Of a stretch of DNA of 64,000 nucleotides, positions 26,384-35,084 are shown in pieces (the stretch's first letter is position 1; the number at the start of each line of letters is the position of its first letter). Below the pieces are notes generated by a model. It searched no databases. It was not told the origin of the DNA and was given only the letters and a program-made list of their open reading frames with translations. The translations under genes were made by a program, and so were the position numbers. The stretch is from Bacteroidota bacterium (GTDB taxonomy: Bacteria; Bacteroidota; Bacteroidia; Bacteroidales; Tenuifilaceae): positions 1-64,000 of the forward strand of contig JAKQKB010000055.1 of NCBI GenBank assembly GCA_029560875.1, in the 5' to 3' direction.

Positions 26384-26437
26384 TGAGGTATAGCTCAGTT
26401 GGCTAAAGCGTTCCGATGGATTCGGGAAAGTCAGGGG
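26384..26437 (+). pseudogene. Truncated tRNA-like sequence (tRNA pseudogene)
   Basis: This stretch copies the 5' part of a tRNA: the D-arm GCTCAGTTGGCTAAAGC, an anticodon arm that can pair (TTCCG/CGGGA, loop ATGGATT), and GTCAGGGGTTC leading into the T arm. After that it diverges: no CCCCT closes the T stem and no 3' acceptor strand pairs with TGAGGTA. Loop position 37 would be T rather than a purine. The anticodon stem differs from the intact tRNA-Ala next to it, yet the flanking arms are nearly identical. It looks like a decayed relative whose 3' half was lost. Confidence 0.6.
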
Positions 26438-26464
26438 TTCAACGGGCATGTTAGAAAGTATTGA

Positions 26465-26540
<76 letters not shown>

Positions 26541-26561
26541 AATTAGAGTGAATACAAATGT

Positions 26562-26600
26562 AAATATCTGAAAGTCGTTTGATTTTCAGATATTTTTATT
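26562..26600 (+). terminator. Terminator just inside the left end of the element
   Basis: AAATATCTGAAA pairs with TTTTCAGATATTT around a nine-base loop, followed by TTATTTT. It starts 24 bases after the tRNA and would replace the tRNA terminator displaced by integration. Confidence 0.75.
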
Positions 26601-26616
26601 TTATACACATGCTGTT

Positions 26617-26693
26617 GAATGCACCTGAATGCAATTTTAATGAGGTAAAATAGGTGGACTTAATGTAGACATTCAAATGTCCACCGAATTGCA
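26617..26693 (+). promoter_or_regulatory. Candidate recombinase or excisionase binding repeats
   Basis: Two GAATGCA repeats (26617-26623 and 26627-26633) are spaced 10 bases apart, one helical turn. A related GAATTGCA is at 26686-26693. An inverted repeat GGTGGAC / GTCCACC (26653-26659, 26679-26685) encloses a smaller palindrome GACATTcaAATGTC. Position between att and the integrase gene suggests arm-type sites (inference). Confidence 0.4.
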
Positions 26694-26772
26694 TGTAATA
26701 GCATTGATATGCAGTTCTTTACATCTTAGGAAAGTACGTTAAATCACGAGATTTGTAATTAAAAGATTACTT

Positions 26773-27978
26773 ATGAAACGTACTACATTTACCGTGCTAT
26801 TCTTTATTAAGAAAGCCAAGTTAGTTAGAACTGGTGAAGCTCCAATCTATTGTAGAATCACAGTTAATGGTATAAGAACAGAGTTCGCTGTGAAGCGCTC
26901 CGTGTTACAGGATAATTGGGATTCCAAACGTGGACGGGTAAGGAGTGGCTCTAAGGCTAAGGAAATAAACCACTTTCTTGAACATATCCGTTTCAAACTT
27001 TACGAGGGGCAGAAAGTCCTTGAAGATAGCGGAAGAGTTGTAACTGCTCGAAACTTGATGAGTTACTATAATGGGAACTTTGATGAGGAGAAGTGTTTGT
27101 TGGAAGTGTATAAGGAGCACAATGAGAATCTTGAAAAACTTATTGGGCGTGGATTCTCTAAGTTGACTCATGTCAGACATCAAACTTCAATGAGTCATCT
27201 CAAAGACTTCCTTAGCGTGAAGTATAAAATGAACGATATTCCTTTATGTGAGATTACTCCCAAATTTGTGGCTGATTATGAGGTGTACCTTAGAAGTAAC
27301 AGAAATTGTGCTAACAATACAACCGTAAAATATCTTAAGAATTTTAAGAAGATTGTAAATCTGGCTTTGGCAAATGGGTGGATAAAGAGTAATCCATTTA
27401 TAGGTGTAAGGTATAAGTTAGAAGAAACAGGAAAGGTGTTTTTAAGCCCAAAGGAACTTGAGAGCATTGAGAACAAAAATATTGCTATTGATAGAATTAG
27501 ATATGTAAGGGATGTTTTTCTGTTTTGCTGCTATACAGGTTTGGCGTTTATAGATGTAAAGAATTTATCTCCCAATGATTTAAACATAGGAGTTGATGGA
27601 AGGATGTGGATTAAGAAAAGTAGACAGAAAACCAAGCAAATCTTTACATTGCCTTTACTCGATAAGCCTATAAGAATTATTCAAGAGTATAGCGAGAATC
27701 CTTATTGCATAAAAAACAATGTACTATTACCTGTGCTTAGCAACCAAAAGATGAACGCTTATCTTAAAGAGGTAGCGGATTTGTGTGGAATAACCAAGAA
27801 TTTAACAACCCACTGTGCGCGGCATACCTTTGCCACAACAGTAACCTTAGCAAAAGGAGTATCTATGGAGGCTGTATCTAAAATGTTAGGACATTCAAAC
27901 CTTGATATGACAAGACATTATGCTAAGAGAACAGAGGAGTTGATAGCCTCAGAAATGAAAAAGATTGCAGGTGATTAA
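26773..27978 (+). CDS. Tyrosine recombinase / integrase of the element
   Basis: A 401-residue site-specific recombinase of the Bacteroidota type: an N-terminal arm-binding domain (about 1-95), a SAM-like core-binding domain (about 100-205) and a catalytic domain (about 215-400). Catalytic residues visible are the Lys-rich WIKKSRQKTKQIF strand, His347 and Arg350 in HCARHTF, His374 in LGHSNL and the nucleophile Tyr383 in HYAKRTEE. The usual first arginine is replaced by Ala258 in TGLAFIDV, a substitution comparable to Ser259 in IntDOT of CTnDOT. It should insert the element at the tRNA-Ala 3' end 230 bases away, and it is transcribed away from the tRNA. Confidence 0.94.
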   Translation: MKRTTFTVLFFIKKAKLVRTGEAPIYCRITVNGIRTEFAVKRSVLQDNWDSKRGRVRSGSKAKEINHFLEHIRFKLYEGQKVLEDSGRVVTARNLMSYYNGNFDEEKCLLEVYKEHNENLEKLIGRGFSKLTHVRHQTSMSHLKDFLSVKYKMNDIPLCEITPKFVADYEVYLRSNRNCANNTTVKYLKNFKKIVNLALANGWIKSNPFIGVRYKLEETGKVFLSPKELESIENKNIAIDRIRYVRDVFLFCCYTGLAFIDVKNLSPNDLNIGVDGRMWIKKSRQKTKQIFTLPLLDKPIRIIQEYSENPYCIKNNVLLPVLSNQKMNAYLKEVADLCGITKNLTTHCARHTFATTVTLAKGVSMEAVSKMLGHSNLDMTRHYAKRTEELIASEMKKIAGD

Positions 27979-28147
27979 AGTTCCCCTTTGCTATCAAGGC
28001 TAACTATGCATTGCCATATTTTGATGAATAATTTTGTTGGTTGATAGTAAAGCCCTATGGAATAATACAAGAATTGTTTGAGAAGTTTAATAAAAAAATA
28101 CTATATTTATAAGCAAACATATTAGAACACACCAATTTGTGTAGAAT

Positions 28148-28543
28148 ATGAAAAAAATACTACTAATAGTTGGTATACTACTACTAACAAATGTGCTATT
28201 AGCACAAGTCCCTCTTGAAGTAGGGGTAACTAAAACACAGGTATTAAAGAATATTGAGAAAAGGAATAATACCTATGAGCATAAAGAAACTACTAATGGC
28301 ATTCCAATAATACAGGAAAAGATTTATATTGATGTAATCAATGCTTACTATTTTAGGAACGATACCTGTTATTACCAGAAATCATTTTACCCAATGCACG
28401 CACTTAACGATGTGTATAAAAGTATGAGTAACTATGTATATGTTACAGATTCAGTATGGGTAGACTTACCAACAGGTATTTACTTTGAGATGGTAATGTT
28501 GGAGGATAAGAATTATTTTAGAATTGATTGTTCAAAGGAGTGA
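28148..28543 (+). CDS. Small secreted protein of unknown function
   Basis: A 131-residue protein with a signal peptide (MKKILLIVGILLLTNVLLAQ). The mature part is short and rich in Tyr and charged residues, with no motif I recognise; the VGVTKTQVLKNIEKRNNTY start resembles small periplasmic proteins that bind or chaperone. It is the only plus-strand gene in the element besides the integrase, and it lies 169 bases after it. The 228 bases that follow to 28773 hold nothing I can identify. It is probably cargo. Confidence 0.6.
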   Translation: MKKILLIVGILLLTNVLLAQVPLEVGVTKTQVLKNIEKRNNTYEHKETTNGIPIIQEKIYIDVINAYYFRNDTCYYQKSFYPMHALNDVYKSMSNYVYVTDSVWVDLPTGIYFEMVMLEDKNYFRIDCSKE

Positions 28544-28772
28544 TTGAGAGGATTATGGGGGTTGACACTTGAAATCTGGTTGCTTTTATGATTTTATAAT
28601 CTAATTTACATGGAATAAAAAACACATATATTAACTATAATCAGATTCGCAGTGCTTTAGTATCTGTTTGTTTGTTATAAGTAAAATAACATTAACAAAT
28701 AGACATTTAGATAGTTATAGTGATGTATTTCTAATTTATCCCGAAGTTTACAGTAGAAACATAATTTTAGAA

Positions 28773-29315
28773 TCACATTAATGTTCTTTTTGGATGGACT
28801 GGGTCTATATTCATTAAATTTGGAGTAGAACCAAGAATTATAATTTTTCTAATAAAAATCAAATCTATCCTATCGCCTTGACTTACTGCAAATTCGTAAA
28901 AATTTTCATCTGTATACTTAAATACAAAAAAATTCCAATCACCTTGATTTCGATTGAAAAATGGTTCTAATTCTTCAATAATATTTTCGAAAATATCTTT
29001 CTTAGTATGAGTAAATGACCCATTATTAATTTCAAGTTTATCAAACCCTTTTGCAATTTCTAAACCAATACCTAAATCCCAAAGATCACTGCCAGTGGAG
29101 AAGTAAGGTCTACCATCTGCAAATCCTTTACTCTTAAAATCATATTGTTCCATTTCTGAAGTCCAATTTGATCGTGTCATATTTAACCATTTAATTGCAT
29201 TGTGGATACATATGCCTGGATACTTCTTGTTGCCAATATTTTGATCATGGCATTGACTTCTCCCTTTGGAAGAGAATAAACAAATTAAAATTGTGATTAA
29301 TAGGATTTTTTTCAT
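28773..29315 (-). CDS. Secreted protein of unknown function
   Basis: A 180-residue product with a signal peptide (MKKILLITILICLFSSKGRS). The mature protein has a Cys/His-containing start (QCHDQNIGNKKYPGICIHN) and several aromatic residues, but no recognised catalytic motif. It lies on the minus strand downstream of the 832-residue repeat protein, separated from it by 196 bases with no visible gene. It is AT-rich like the other cargo genes. Confidence 0.55.
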   Translation of the reverse strand: MKKILLITILICLFSSKGRSQCHDQNIGNKKYPGICIHNAIKWLNMTRSNWTSEMEQYDFKSKGFADGRPYFSTGSDLWDLGIGLEIAKGFDKLEINNGSFTHTKKDIFENIIEELEPFFNRNQGDWNFFVFKYTDENFYEFAVSQGDRIDLIFIRKIIILGSTPNLMNIDPVHPKRTLM

Positions 29316-29511
29316 TTTTTTAAGATTAATTTTGCGTACTCTTTTATAAATTTTTCTAGTTTCCCTTATAATGCAAAATATGATTGCATGTATGAAATGT
29401 TTATTGTTTAGAAGCGATTTTCTATCTATTTCAATTATTTTAGATACGAACTATATCGCTCGATAATCCAATGACTGCCAAATGTTTTATACATGTTCTT
29501 ACCGCCAGAAT

Positions 29512-32010
29512 TTATTTGATTTTTCCGCCTTCATACTTTTCTTTTTTTGTAGTCTTTCCTGTCGCAATGTCAATGTAAACTGTTTTTCCGTTTCTTAAAC
29601 CATCTTTAATTTTCCTTTCTTCTCTTAATCCCTTTTCTGTGTCATTGTATACAAAAGTTCCATTGAATAAATCCGTTGTGTTTAATACAAAATACTTTTC
29701 TGTTCCAGGTTCGCCATTTGAATATTCTACTTGTATTTGAACATTTTGTTCAGGGTAGTTAAAATTCCAAACACCGATACGATTTTTCTTTAAAAGATTA
29801 CCAGACAGTATTTTATTTCCATTATTGTCTAATAGGGTTAATAAACCATCAGGATAACAATCTTCTCCATTTGAAAGTTTCCCTGATTTAATTGCAAAGA
29901 TTATTTCAAAGAAATTATGATTTAGTTCAGGTTCGTCCTTTTTCATATAATACTCTATTGATATTGTATTTTCTGAATTATATTCAGTTTTTCGAACCTT
30001 TAAATATCCGTCTGTTTCTTTAAGAATTTCTAGTTTTCTTATAACCTTTGTGCCTGTGGAATCATAAACGGATAATGTTTTGAATTTATCGTATTCAAAA
30101 GTTTTTATCTCTCTTGGTGTTTTGTCTTTGTTATAACTGTAGTATTTGCCATTTAATTTACCTGAAGAATAGTAAAATTCATTCCAAATAAAATCTTTTG
30201 TAACATATTCAATCCATTTTCCTTCTCTTAAATCATTTTTGTAGTTCCCCTCTTCATAAACAATATACTTTTCATCATTTTCGCCCTCCCTATAACCTTC
30301 CATCCAAACGCCATCTTTTTTACCGTATAAATAGTTTCCTTGAAGTAGAGTATTTCCAGTAGAGTCTTTGAATGTATAAGGGCCATGTAATAAGTCGTTT
30401 TTATAAAATGAAGTTTCAAAACATTTGATCCAAACTCTTTTTGTACAAGTATCAAGCGGATTAGCATTTTTGTTTAAAATAGTATCACAGAGAACTTTTT
30501 TACTGTCTAGATATGAATACCTTGTTGATTTACCATTAAGTTTACCATTTTCATATGTTTCAGTTAAATAAAGCTGTACACTGTAATTTACAGTGTTACC
30601 TTTTTCATCTACATAGTTTCGATAATAGTATTTCCATTCGCCATCCATTAAACCATTCCAATAATGACCTTCTCTAACTTTTTTGCCAAAAGAATAGTAT
30701 GTCCAGTAGCCTGACTTATTTCCCTGCGAGTATTTTCCTTTTGATTGAAGATCTAATTCTGTGGAATCTGTTCTAATAATGCCACCAAATAATGTACGAA
30801 CTAAATCAATATAAACAATATAATTTCCATCAAGTTTGTCATTTATGTAACTGCCAAAAATTAGTGAATCCCCTTGTACTTCTTTGAAGTTTCCTTCTTT
30901 AATATCATTTTTAAATGTAGTAAACTCGGCTATCTCTTTCTTTCCATCACGATAAAGATATAAATTCCAAACACCATCTTTTAATTCATTTTTAATAAGA
31001 CCTGAATATTCCAATAATAGTGTATCATTATCACCATATGTGAATTCAGTATATAAACCATCTCTTGCTCCATTTTTATAGTTGATTTTCTTAGCCACTT
31101 TCCCCGCCTCGTAGATTGTTAACAATCCATTATATTCATCATTAATTTTAGAATAAGTTACTTCTAAGTTACCATTTTCTGCATATTCTTTAAAGTTACC
31201 ATTTCTTTTACCATTAAGAAAACTACCTGTTTTCTTTACATGACCATTTTCGTAATAATTTTTGATTGCTCCGTTCATTTCTCCATCCTTCATATTATAT
31301 TCAATGTTTATTGAACCATCTTCATTATATTCCTTAAACAATCCATTCTCCTTACCATTTATAAAATATCCTGTTTTACGGATATTTCCATTTTGATAAT
31401 AAGCCTTTATTGCTCCATTTAATTTGCCATTTTTTAAAGTATATTCTGCCTCAATGCTATATCCGTCATCATAATAATCCGTCTTCGCACCATTATCTGG
31501 GTCATAAATACCCGCCTTTTTTATAAGTGTAATGCTGTACGCAGTAACACTTCTATTTGTCCACTCATCGTCATCTCTTCTTTGAGTTGAAATCTTTAAA
31601 GTGTAATTTTGATTTGAATAGGTTGAAATAACTTCATTGTCTTCAATTTCACTTTTTGAGAGTTTAAACCCATTTGAAGAAAGAGAATTTTGAATTAAAG
31701 TATAAGATTCTTTATTGAAAATTGAATATGATATTTTATTAGGAAATCCTTCATAAGTATAAAGATAAAACCAGCCCTGTGCCTTATTGCTATAATAATC
31801 TTTATTGTATGACCAAGTAATGGTATTGTACTTTAAAGTATTACCTTTTTCTGAATCATAGTAAGACCAATTTTTAGTTAACAGAATCTGATTAACATCC
31901 TCCCAGTTTTTCTTATTGCATAGATTTGTTAAGTCATTTAACGTAAGTCTTTGGGCATGTGAATTAATCGCTAAAAATATTAAGATACTTAATGTAATAA
32001 ATTGTTTCAT
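29512..32010 (-). CDS. Secreted MORN/YwqK-type repeat protein, 832 residues
   Basis: It has a signal peptide (MKQFITLSILIFLAINSHAQ), an N-terminal domain of about 180 residues, and then many MORN-like units of about 20-24 residues of the pattern YxNGxxxGxFKEYxxNG (for example NGKENGLFKEYNEDGS). These units are typical of proteins annotated as toxin-antitoxin YwqK family antitoxins in Bacteroidota; that name does not prove an antitoxin role, and no toxin partner is beside it. Repeats continue to the C-terminus, ending in a KYEGGKIK tail. The signal peptide suggests a periplasmic or outer-membrane location. It is the largest cargo gene of the element. Confidence 0.78.
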   Translation of the reverse strand: MKQFITLSILIFLAINSHAQRLTLNDLTNLCNKKNWEDVNQILLTKNWSYYDSEKGNTLKYNTITWSYNKDYYSNKAQGWFYLYTYEGFPNKISYSIFNKESYTLIQNSLSSNGFKLSKSEIEDNEVISTYSNQNYTLKISTQRRDDDEWTNRSVTAYSITLIKKAGIYDPDNGAKTDYYDDGYSIEAEYTLKNGKLNGAIKAYYQNGNIRKTGYFINGKENGLFKEYNEDGSINIEYNMKDGEMNGAIKNYYENGHVKKTGSFLNGKRNGNFKEYAENGNLEVTYSKINDEYNGLLTIYEAGKVAKKINYKNGARDGLYTEFTYGDNDTLLLEYSGLIKNELKDGVWNLYLYRDGKKEIAEFTTFKNDIKEGNFKEVQGDSLIFGSYINDKLDGNYIVYIDLVRTLFGGIIRTDSTELDLQSKGKYSQGNKSGYWTYYSFGKKVREGHYWNGLMDGEWKYYYRNYVDEKGNTVNYSVQLYLTETYENGKLNGKSTRYSYLDSKKVLCDTILNKNANPLDTCTKRVWIKCFETSFYKNDLLHGPYTFKDSTGNTLLQGNYLYGKKDGVWMEGYREGENDEKYIVYEEGNYKNDLREGKWIEYVTKDFIWNEFYYSSGKLNGKYYSYNKDKTPREIKTFEYDKFKTLSVYDSTGTKVIRKLEILKETDGYLKVRKTEYNSENTISIEYYMKKDEPELNHNFFEIIFAIKSGKLSNGEDCYPDGLLTLLDNNGNKILSGNLLKKNRIGVWNFNYPEQNVQIQVEYSNGEPGTEKYFVLNTTDLFNGTFVYNDTEKGLREERKIKDGLRNGKTVYIDIATGKTTKKEKYEGGKIK

Positions 32011-32081
32011 TTTATTATGATTTTTGTTGAAAAGTCATTTGTAAAAGTGCTTGAATTATGAATTTCATTAAGGGTTATTAT

Positions 32082-32606
32082 TTACTCTTCCATCAAATAC
32101 TTAGTGTCGTAGTTCGATTTATTTTTATAGCCAATTGCGCAAATCCAACGGTTTTCATCGAAAATAAAATTCAAGCGGTAAAAATCTTTATCTGCATCAT
32201 GCTTTGTCTTAAGTTTTTCAAGATTAAGGCTTTTCCCTTTAATATCTTTGAATATAGGGCTTATAACTATACCCTTAAAGCATAGAGAGTCCAAACAAAA
32301 AGAATCTTTCTCAAATTTAAGTTCAAAATCGTTACAGTTTATTGGTTTTACTTTAGCAAAAACAATAGTACGACCTTCGTCAGCCACTTCAATTGTAAAT
32401 AGATTGGTGCTATCTTTTAGATATTGAATTCTCATAATCCATAATGATGAAATGGTTTTTTCATCATACTTTTTTACACCCCCGTTTTGTTTGTCTATCT
32501 GAAAAAGTTCAGTAACAATGAAGGAGTCAACTAATTTTTCAGAATTTTGACTTAGACTATACATTGCGGTTAAAAGCGCCATTAGTATTATTGTCAACTG
32601 TTTCAT
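32082..32606 (-). CDS. Secreted protein of unknown function
   Basis: A 174-residue protein with a signal peptide (MKQLTIILMALLTAMYSLSQ). The mature part has alternating charged and hydrophobic strands, with Cys in the CNDFELKF and DSLCFKG segments; no known domain is recognised. It lies upstream of the MORN-repeat gene on the same strand, 71 bases away, so the two could share a transcript. A hairpin at 32677-32723 lies just upstream of its start. Confidence 0.55.
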   Translation of the reverse strand: MKQLTIILMALLTAMYSLSQNSEKLVDSFIVTELFQIDKQNGGVKKYDEKTISSLWIMRIQYLKDSTNLFTIEVADEGRTIVFAKVKPINCNDFELKFEKDSFCLDSLCFKGIVISPIFKDIKGKSLNLEKLKTKHDADKDFYRLNFIFDENRWICAIGYKNKSNYDTKYLMEE

Positions 32607-32676
32607 GGCAACATCTTGATGTTTAGATAATAGTATTAAAGATACTTATTTATGATTTACAACAAAAATATTTATC

Positions 32677-32723
32677 AAAAATCCATCCATTCAACTTTTT
32701 TAAAGTAATGAACGGATGGATTT
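32677..32723 (-). terminator. Probable terminator inside the element
   Basis: AAATCCATCCATTC pairs with GAACGGATGGATTT across a loop of about 18 bases. Read on the minus strand it ends in a short T run. It lies about 94 bases after the stop of the small gene at 32817. Confidence 0.6.
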
Positions 32724-32816
32724 CGAACTGTTACTTTTTCAGTGGTTTTTATAGATTATTAGGTTGAGCAAAACCATCTCAAAACAACAGCAAAGAAAAT
32801 ACAGCATAACTCAACA

Positions 32817-33071
32817 TTAACCAATAATTCTAAAGTGTTGTATAAAGTATGCTTTACCGTTAATAATAAAAACATCTTCAAGGGTAAGCGTGACTTTAAC
32901 TGCATCAACTACAAGTATATCGCCTTGGTTAAATCTGTATACTTGTATCTTAACAGTAACCAGAAATGGGCAGTAGATTCTTTTCAGTTTACCTGAACTA
33001 CTAATAACTAATATGCTATCGGAATCCACAAGCCTAGATAGTTCTCGTAAGTAATCTTCAGGTTTTTGCAT
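32817..33071 (-). CDS. Small cytoplasmic protein of unknown function
   Basis: An 84-residue protein with no signal peptide or membrane helix. The C-terminal two thirds are predicted beta strands (VTVKIQVYRFNQGDILVVDA then VKVTLTLEDVFIINGKAYF), suggesting a compact beta fold. No family recognised. It follows a structured non-coding stretch (33087-33173) and precedes a terminator, so it may be its own transcription unit. Length and frame make it plausible, but only position and intact reading support it. Confidence 0.45.
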   Translation of the reverse strand: MQKPEDYLRELSRLVDSDSILVISSSGKLKRIYCPFLVTVKIQVYRFNQGDILVVDAVKVTLTLEDVFIINGKAYFIQHFRIIG

Positions 33072-33086
33072 ATAAATAAAAAATTA

Positions 33087-33173
33087 AACCTGCCCTTCCA
33101 AGCATCCCTTGGATAGTCCATTCAGTATATACTTATTCTGCTAGGGAAAAATTGTGCAAAGGAAAGGCAGGTT
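33087..33173 (-). other. Structured non-coding stretch with nested inverted repeats
   Basis: AACCTGCCCTTCC (33087-33099) pairs with GGAAAGGCAGGTT (33161-33173) at 12 of 13 positions. Inside it, TCCAAG and CTTGGA (33097-33102, 33108-33113) form a second hairpin. It fills the gap between the DUF3871 gene and the next small gene, and may be a terminator with a long loop, or a small RNA. Confidence 0.4.
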
Positions 33174-33182
33174 GATAAGGGA

Positions 33183-34160
33183 TTACTGTAGAAACCAGTT
33201 GGCTTTACCTGTACTTAAAGAGCCCAGTAGTTCATTAATAAAGGTATGGCTACTAACACCTCTGTCAATAAATGTGTCTATATAGCTACTCTTATTCGCT
33301 CCCGTAAAAAGGTTGAAAAGTTTCCATAGATTTACACCTCCTGAATCTTCTCCTGAAAATGATTCGTCTTGATAGTAGGCTTTTGTTACAATCGACACCT
33401 GTGTGTCAGATAGAGGCATAATGGATGAGATATTCCTTTTTGCTTTTGGAGGTAAATGTTGATACATTCTTGCTCTGCCAAGCAACTGTGCAAATTGATG
33501 TTCGGTCAAGAACTCATTTTGGAATTCCGATATTTGTTTTAAGAATAACGGAGCGTTATAGTTGCTGAATAGTTTAAATGCTACTTCAATAATTTCTGAT
33601 ACAGCTCGAGCTCTAACTTCTTCCATAAATCCATCGGTTGAAACGCAAAGGTTAAGACAAACCTTGTTATTAAAGCCAATGAAAATCTTGAATTTCTCCT
33701 CTACCTTTTTGCAGTATAAGTTTTCCAAATTATAAGCACGCACGCCACCAAGGGTAAGATTTAGATTATTTCCACAAATGGTATCGTGGATTGATGGAAT
33801 TTCAATGAAGAATGCCATCCTTTCATAGTAAAGAGTTTTTTCTTCGTCTGTTAGCACTTTGGCTGGCTTACCCATTGCACTGGGAATTCTGCCTTTAACT
33901 GGATGTGATACTCTTATAACTGGCTCCAAAATGGTTTCATACTTAAACCATGATTGCGCTGCTAGATATATGCTTTCAATAAAATGTGTATGAGATATGG
34001 TTGATTCATTATCCTTGGCAAAACTTGGTATAATACAGTTATTCTTTAGTTCTTTTGGAGCTATACCTATTGTATTGGCGTGTATGAATTGTTTTTCATC
34101 ATCTTTAATGGTTTGCACATCCTCTACATGGGTTATTGGCGCAACTAGTTGTATATCCAT
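33183..34160 (-). CDS. DUF3871 family protein
   Basis: A 325-residue protein that I recognise as DUF3871, a family common on Bacteroidota mobile elements and of unknown biochemical function. Family-like segments include CIIPSFAKDNESTISH, RVSHPVKGRIPSA, YYERMAFFIEIPS, NLTLGGVRAYNLENLY, LTEHQFAQLLGRARMYQHLP and LFTGANKSSYIDTF. It has no signal peptide or membrane helix. Its start is 2 bases after the stop of the AAA ATPase gene, so the two are probably co-translated and act together in replication or recombination of the element (inference). Confidence 0.85.
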   Translation of the reverse strand: MDIQLVAPITHVEDVQTIKDDEKQFIHANTIGIAPKELKNNCIIPSFAKDNESTISHTHFIESIYLAAQSWFKYETILEPVIRVSHPVKGRIPSAMGKPAKVLTDEEKTLYYERMAFFIEIPSIHDTICGNNLNLTLGGVRAYNLENLYCKKVEEKFKIFIGFNNKVCLNLCVSTDGFMEEVRARAVSEIIEVAFKLFSNYNAPLFLKQISEFQNEFLTEHQFAQLLGRARMYQHLPPKAKRNISSIMPLSDTQVSIVTKAYYQDESFSGEDSGGVNLWKLFNLFTGANKSSYIDTFIDRGVSSHTFINELLGSLSTGKANWFLQ

Positions 34161-34162
34161 AT

Positions 34163-35029
34163 TTACTTAATTTGTGTTGAACTTTGTACTGTTAGTGAGT
34201 TAGTCATTGCGTTTTTTGCAGCAATGCATAGCGGTTCTATTGTGGTTCGGTATTCTGGGTATCTTTGCAGGATTGCTCTAAGTGTTTCAATGTCTTTGGC
34301 AGAGTTAATTTCAGTTTTTATTATCTCTAAACTTTCTACATCGGAAGAGTTTCCTGTATTGCACCACGCCAAGATTCGTTTTCCTGTAGATGTGGTAATA
34401 ATAAATTCAGGTTTATCCATAAATAATCCTGTTCTATCTTTACTTGCCGAGGCGTTGTGCTTAATATCTAGGTCGAGCATAAGGGTGAACTCATAGTCCA
34501 TACCTTCGCGGGTTACACCTTTTAGTCCGACCTTTTCTGGCACCATTTTTCCATTCTTTTCCGAAAGCACATAATCCTGTTTACTTCTTACTGTGGCAAT
34601 TATATGGCAAGGCGATTGTAACATTTTCTGTACAAATGCATTATGTCTTGGAGTTACTTTGTTCCAGTTGGTAAATGAATTGCCTATCATACTACTGTGT
34701 ATTTCCAAAACGCCGCCAGCACCGTCCCACTCCATTGAGATGCTATCAATTACTATTACTTCGGTATTAGCACTAGATTCACATAATTCAATTGCCTTAA
34801 TAAAACTCTCAGGACTAAAGGGTTTTTGCAGATTTAACACTCTATATTCTCCAAGGTGTGCATATAAATCAGCGGAGTGGTTTTCGGTGTCAATTACTAC
34901 AATTTTAGACCAATCGTTACATAGTCCGTATGCTATTAGTAGCGAGGAGTAAGTTTTCCCAGAGCCCGATGGGCCTTGCAGACCAAGCCTAATTTTGGCT
35001 TTTCTGCGTTCTGCGGTTCTAATTTCCAT
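34163..35029 (-). CDS. Phage-type AAA/RecA-fold ATPase (Sak4-like)
   Basis: A 288-residue P-loop ATPase with Walker A GPSGSGKT (residues 19-26), a Walker B strand VIVIDS and the following SMEWDGAGG motif. This combination is typical of RecA-like single-strand annealing/recombination ATPases of phages and integrated elements (Sak4/AAA_24 type). It lacks a helicase or DNA-binding domain. The gene lies between the 117-residue protein and DUF3871 on one strand, a trio seen on many Bacteroidota elements. The probable job is homologous recombination or replication repair of element DNA. Confidence 0.82.
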   Translation of the reverse strand: MEIRTAERRKAKIRLGLQGPSGSGKTYSSLLIAYGLCNDWSKIVVIDTENHSADLYAHLGEYRVLNLQKPFSPESFIKAIELCESSANTEVIVIDSISMEWDGAGGVLEIHSSMIGNSFTNWNKVTPRHNAFVQKMLQSPCHIIATVRSKQDYVLSEKNGKMVPEKVGLKGVTREGMDYEFTLMLDLDIKHNASASKDRTGLFMDKPEFIITTSTGKRILAWCNTGNSSDVESLEIIKTEINSAKDIETLRAILQRYPEYRTTIEPLCIAAKNAMTNSLTVQSSTQIK

Positions 35030-35049
35030 TTTAGTTATATATTAATAAA

Positions 35050-35077
35050 ACAAAAAGGAGAGATTAACTCTCTCCCC
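35050..35077 (-). terminator. Hairpin between the 117-residue gene and the ATPase gene
   Basis: GGAGAGA and TCTCTCC are separated by five bases; on the minus strand the hairpin is followed by TTTTTGTTTT. It lies 8 bases after the stop at 35085 and may terminate or attenuate transcription into the ATPase gene. Confidence 0.6.
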
Positions 35078-35084
35078 TAAATAG

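Noticed and set aside
26384-26437. A second functional tRNA (serine-like GGA anticodon)
   Set aside because: No closing T stem, no 3' acceptor strand, no long variable arm and T at loop position 37; best seen as a broken tRNA.
29512-32010. Toxin-antitoxin pair on the element
   Set aside because: The YwqK-like name alone suggests an antitoxin, but no toxin gene lies beside it and it has a signal peptide.
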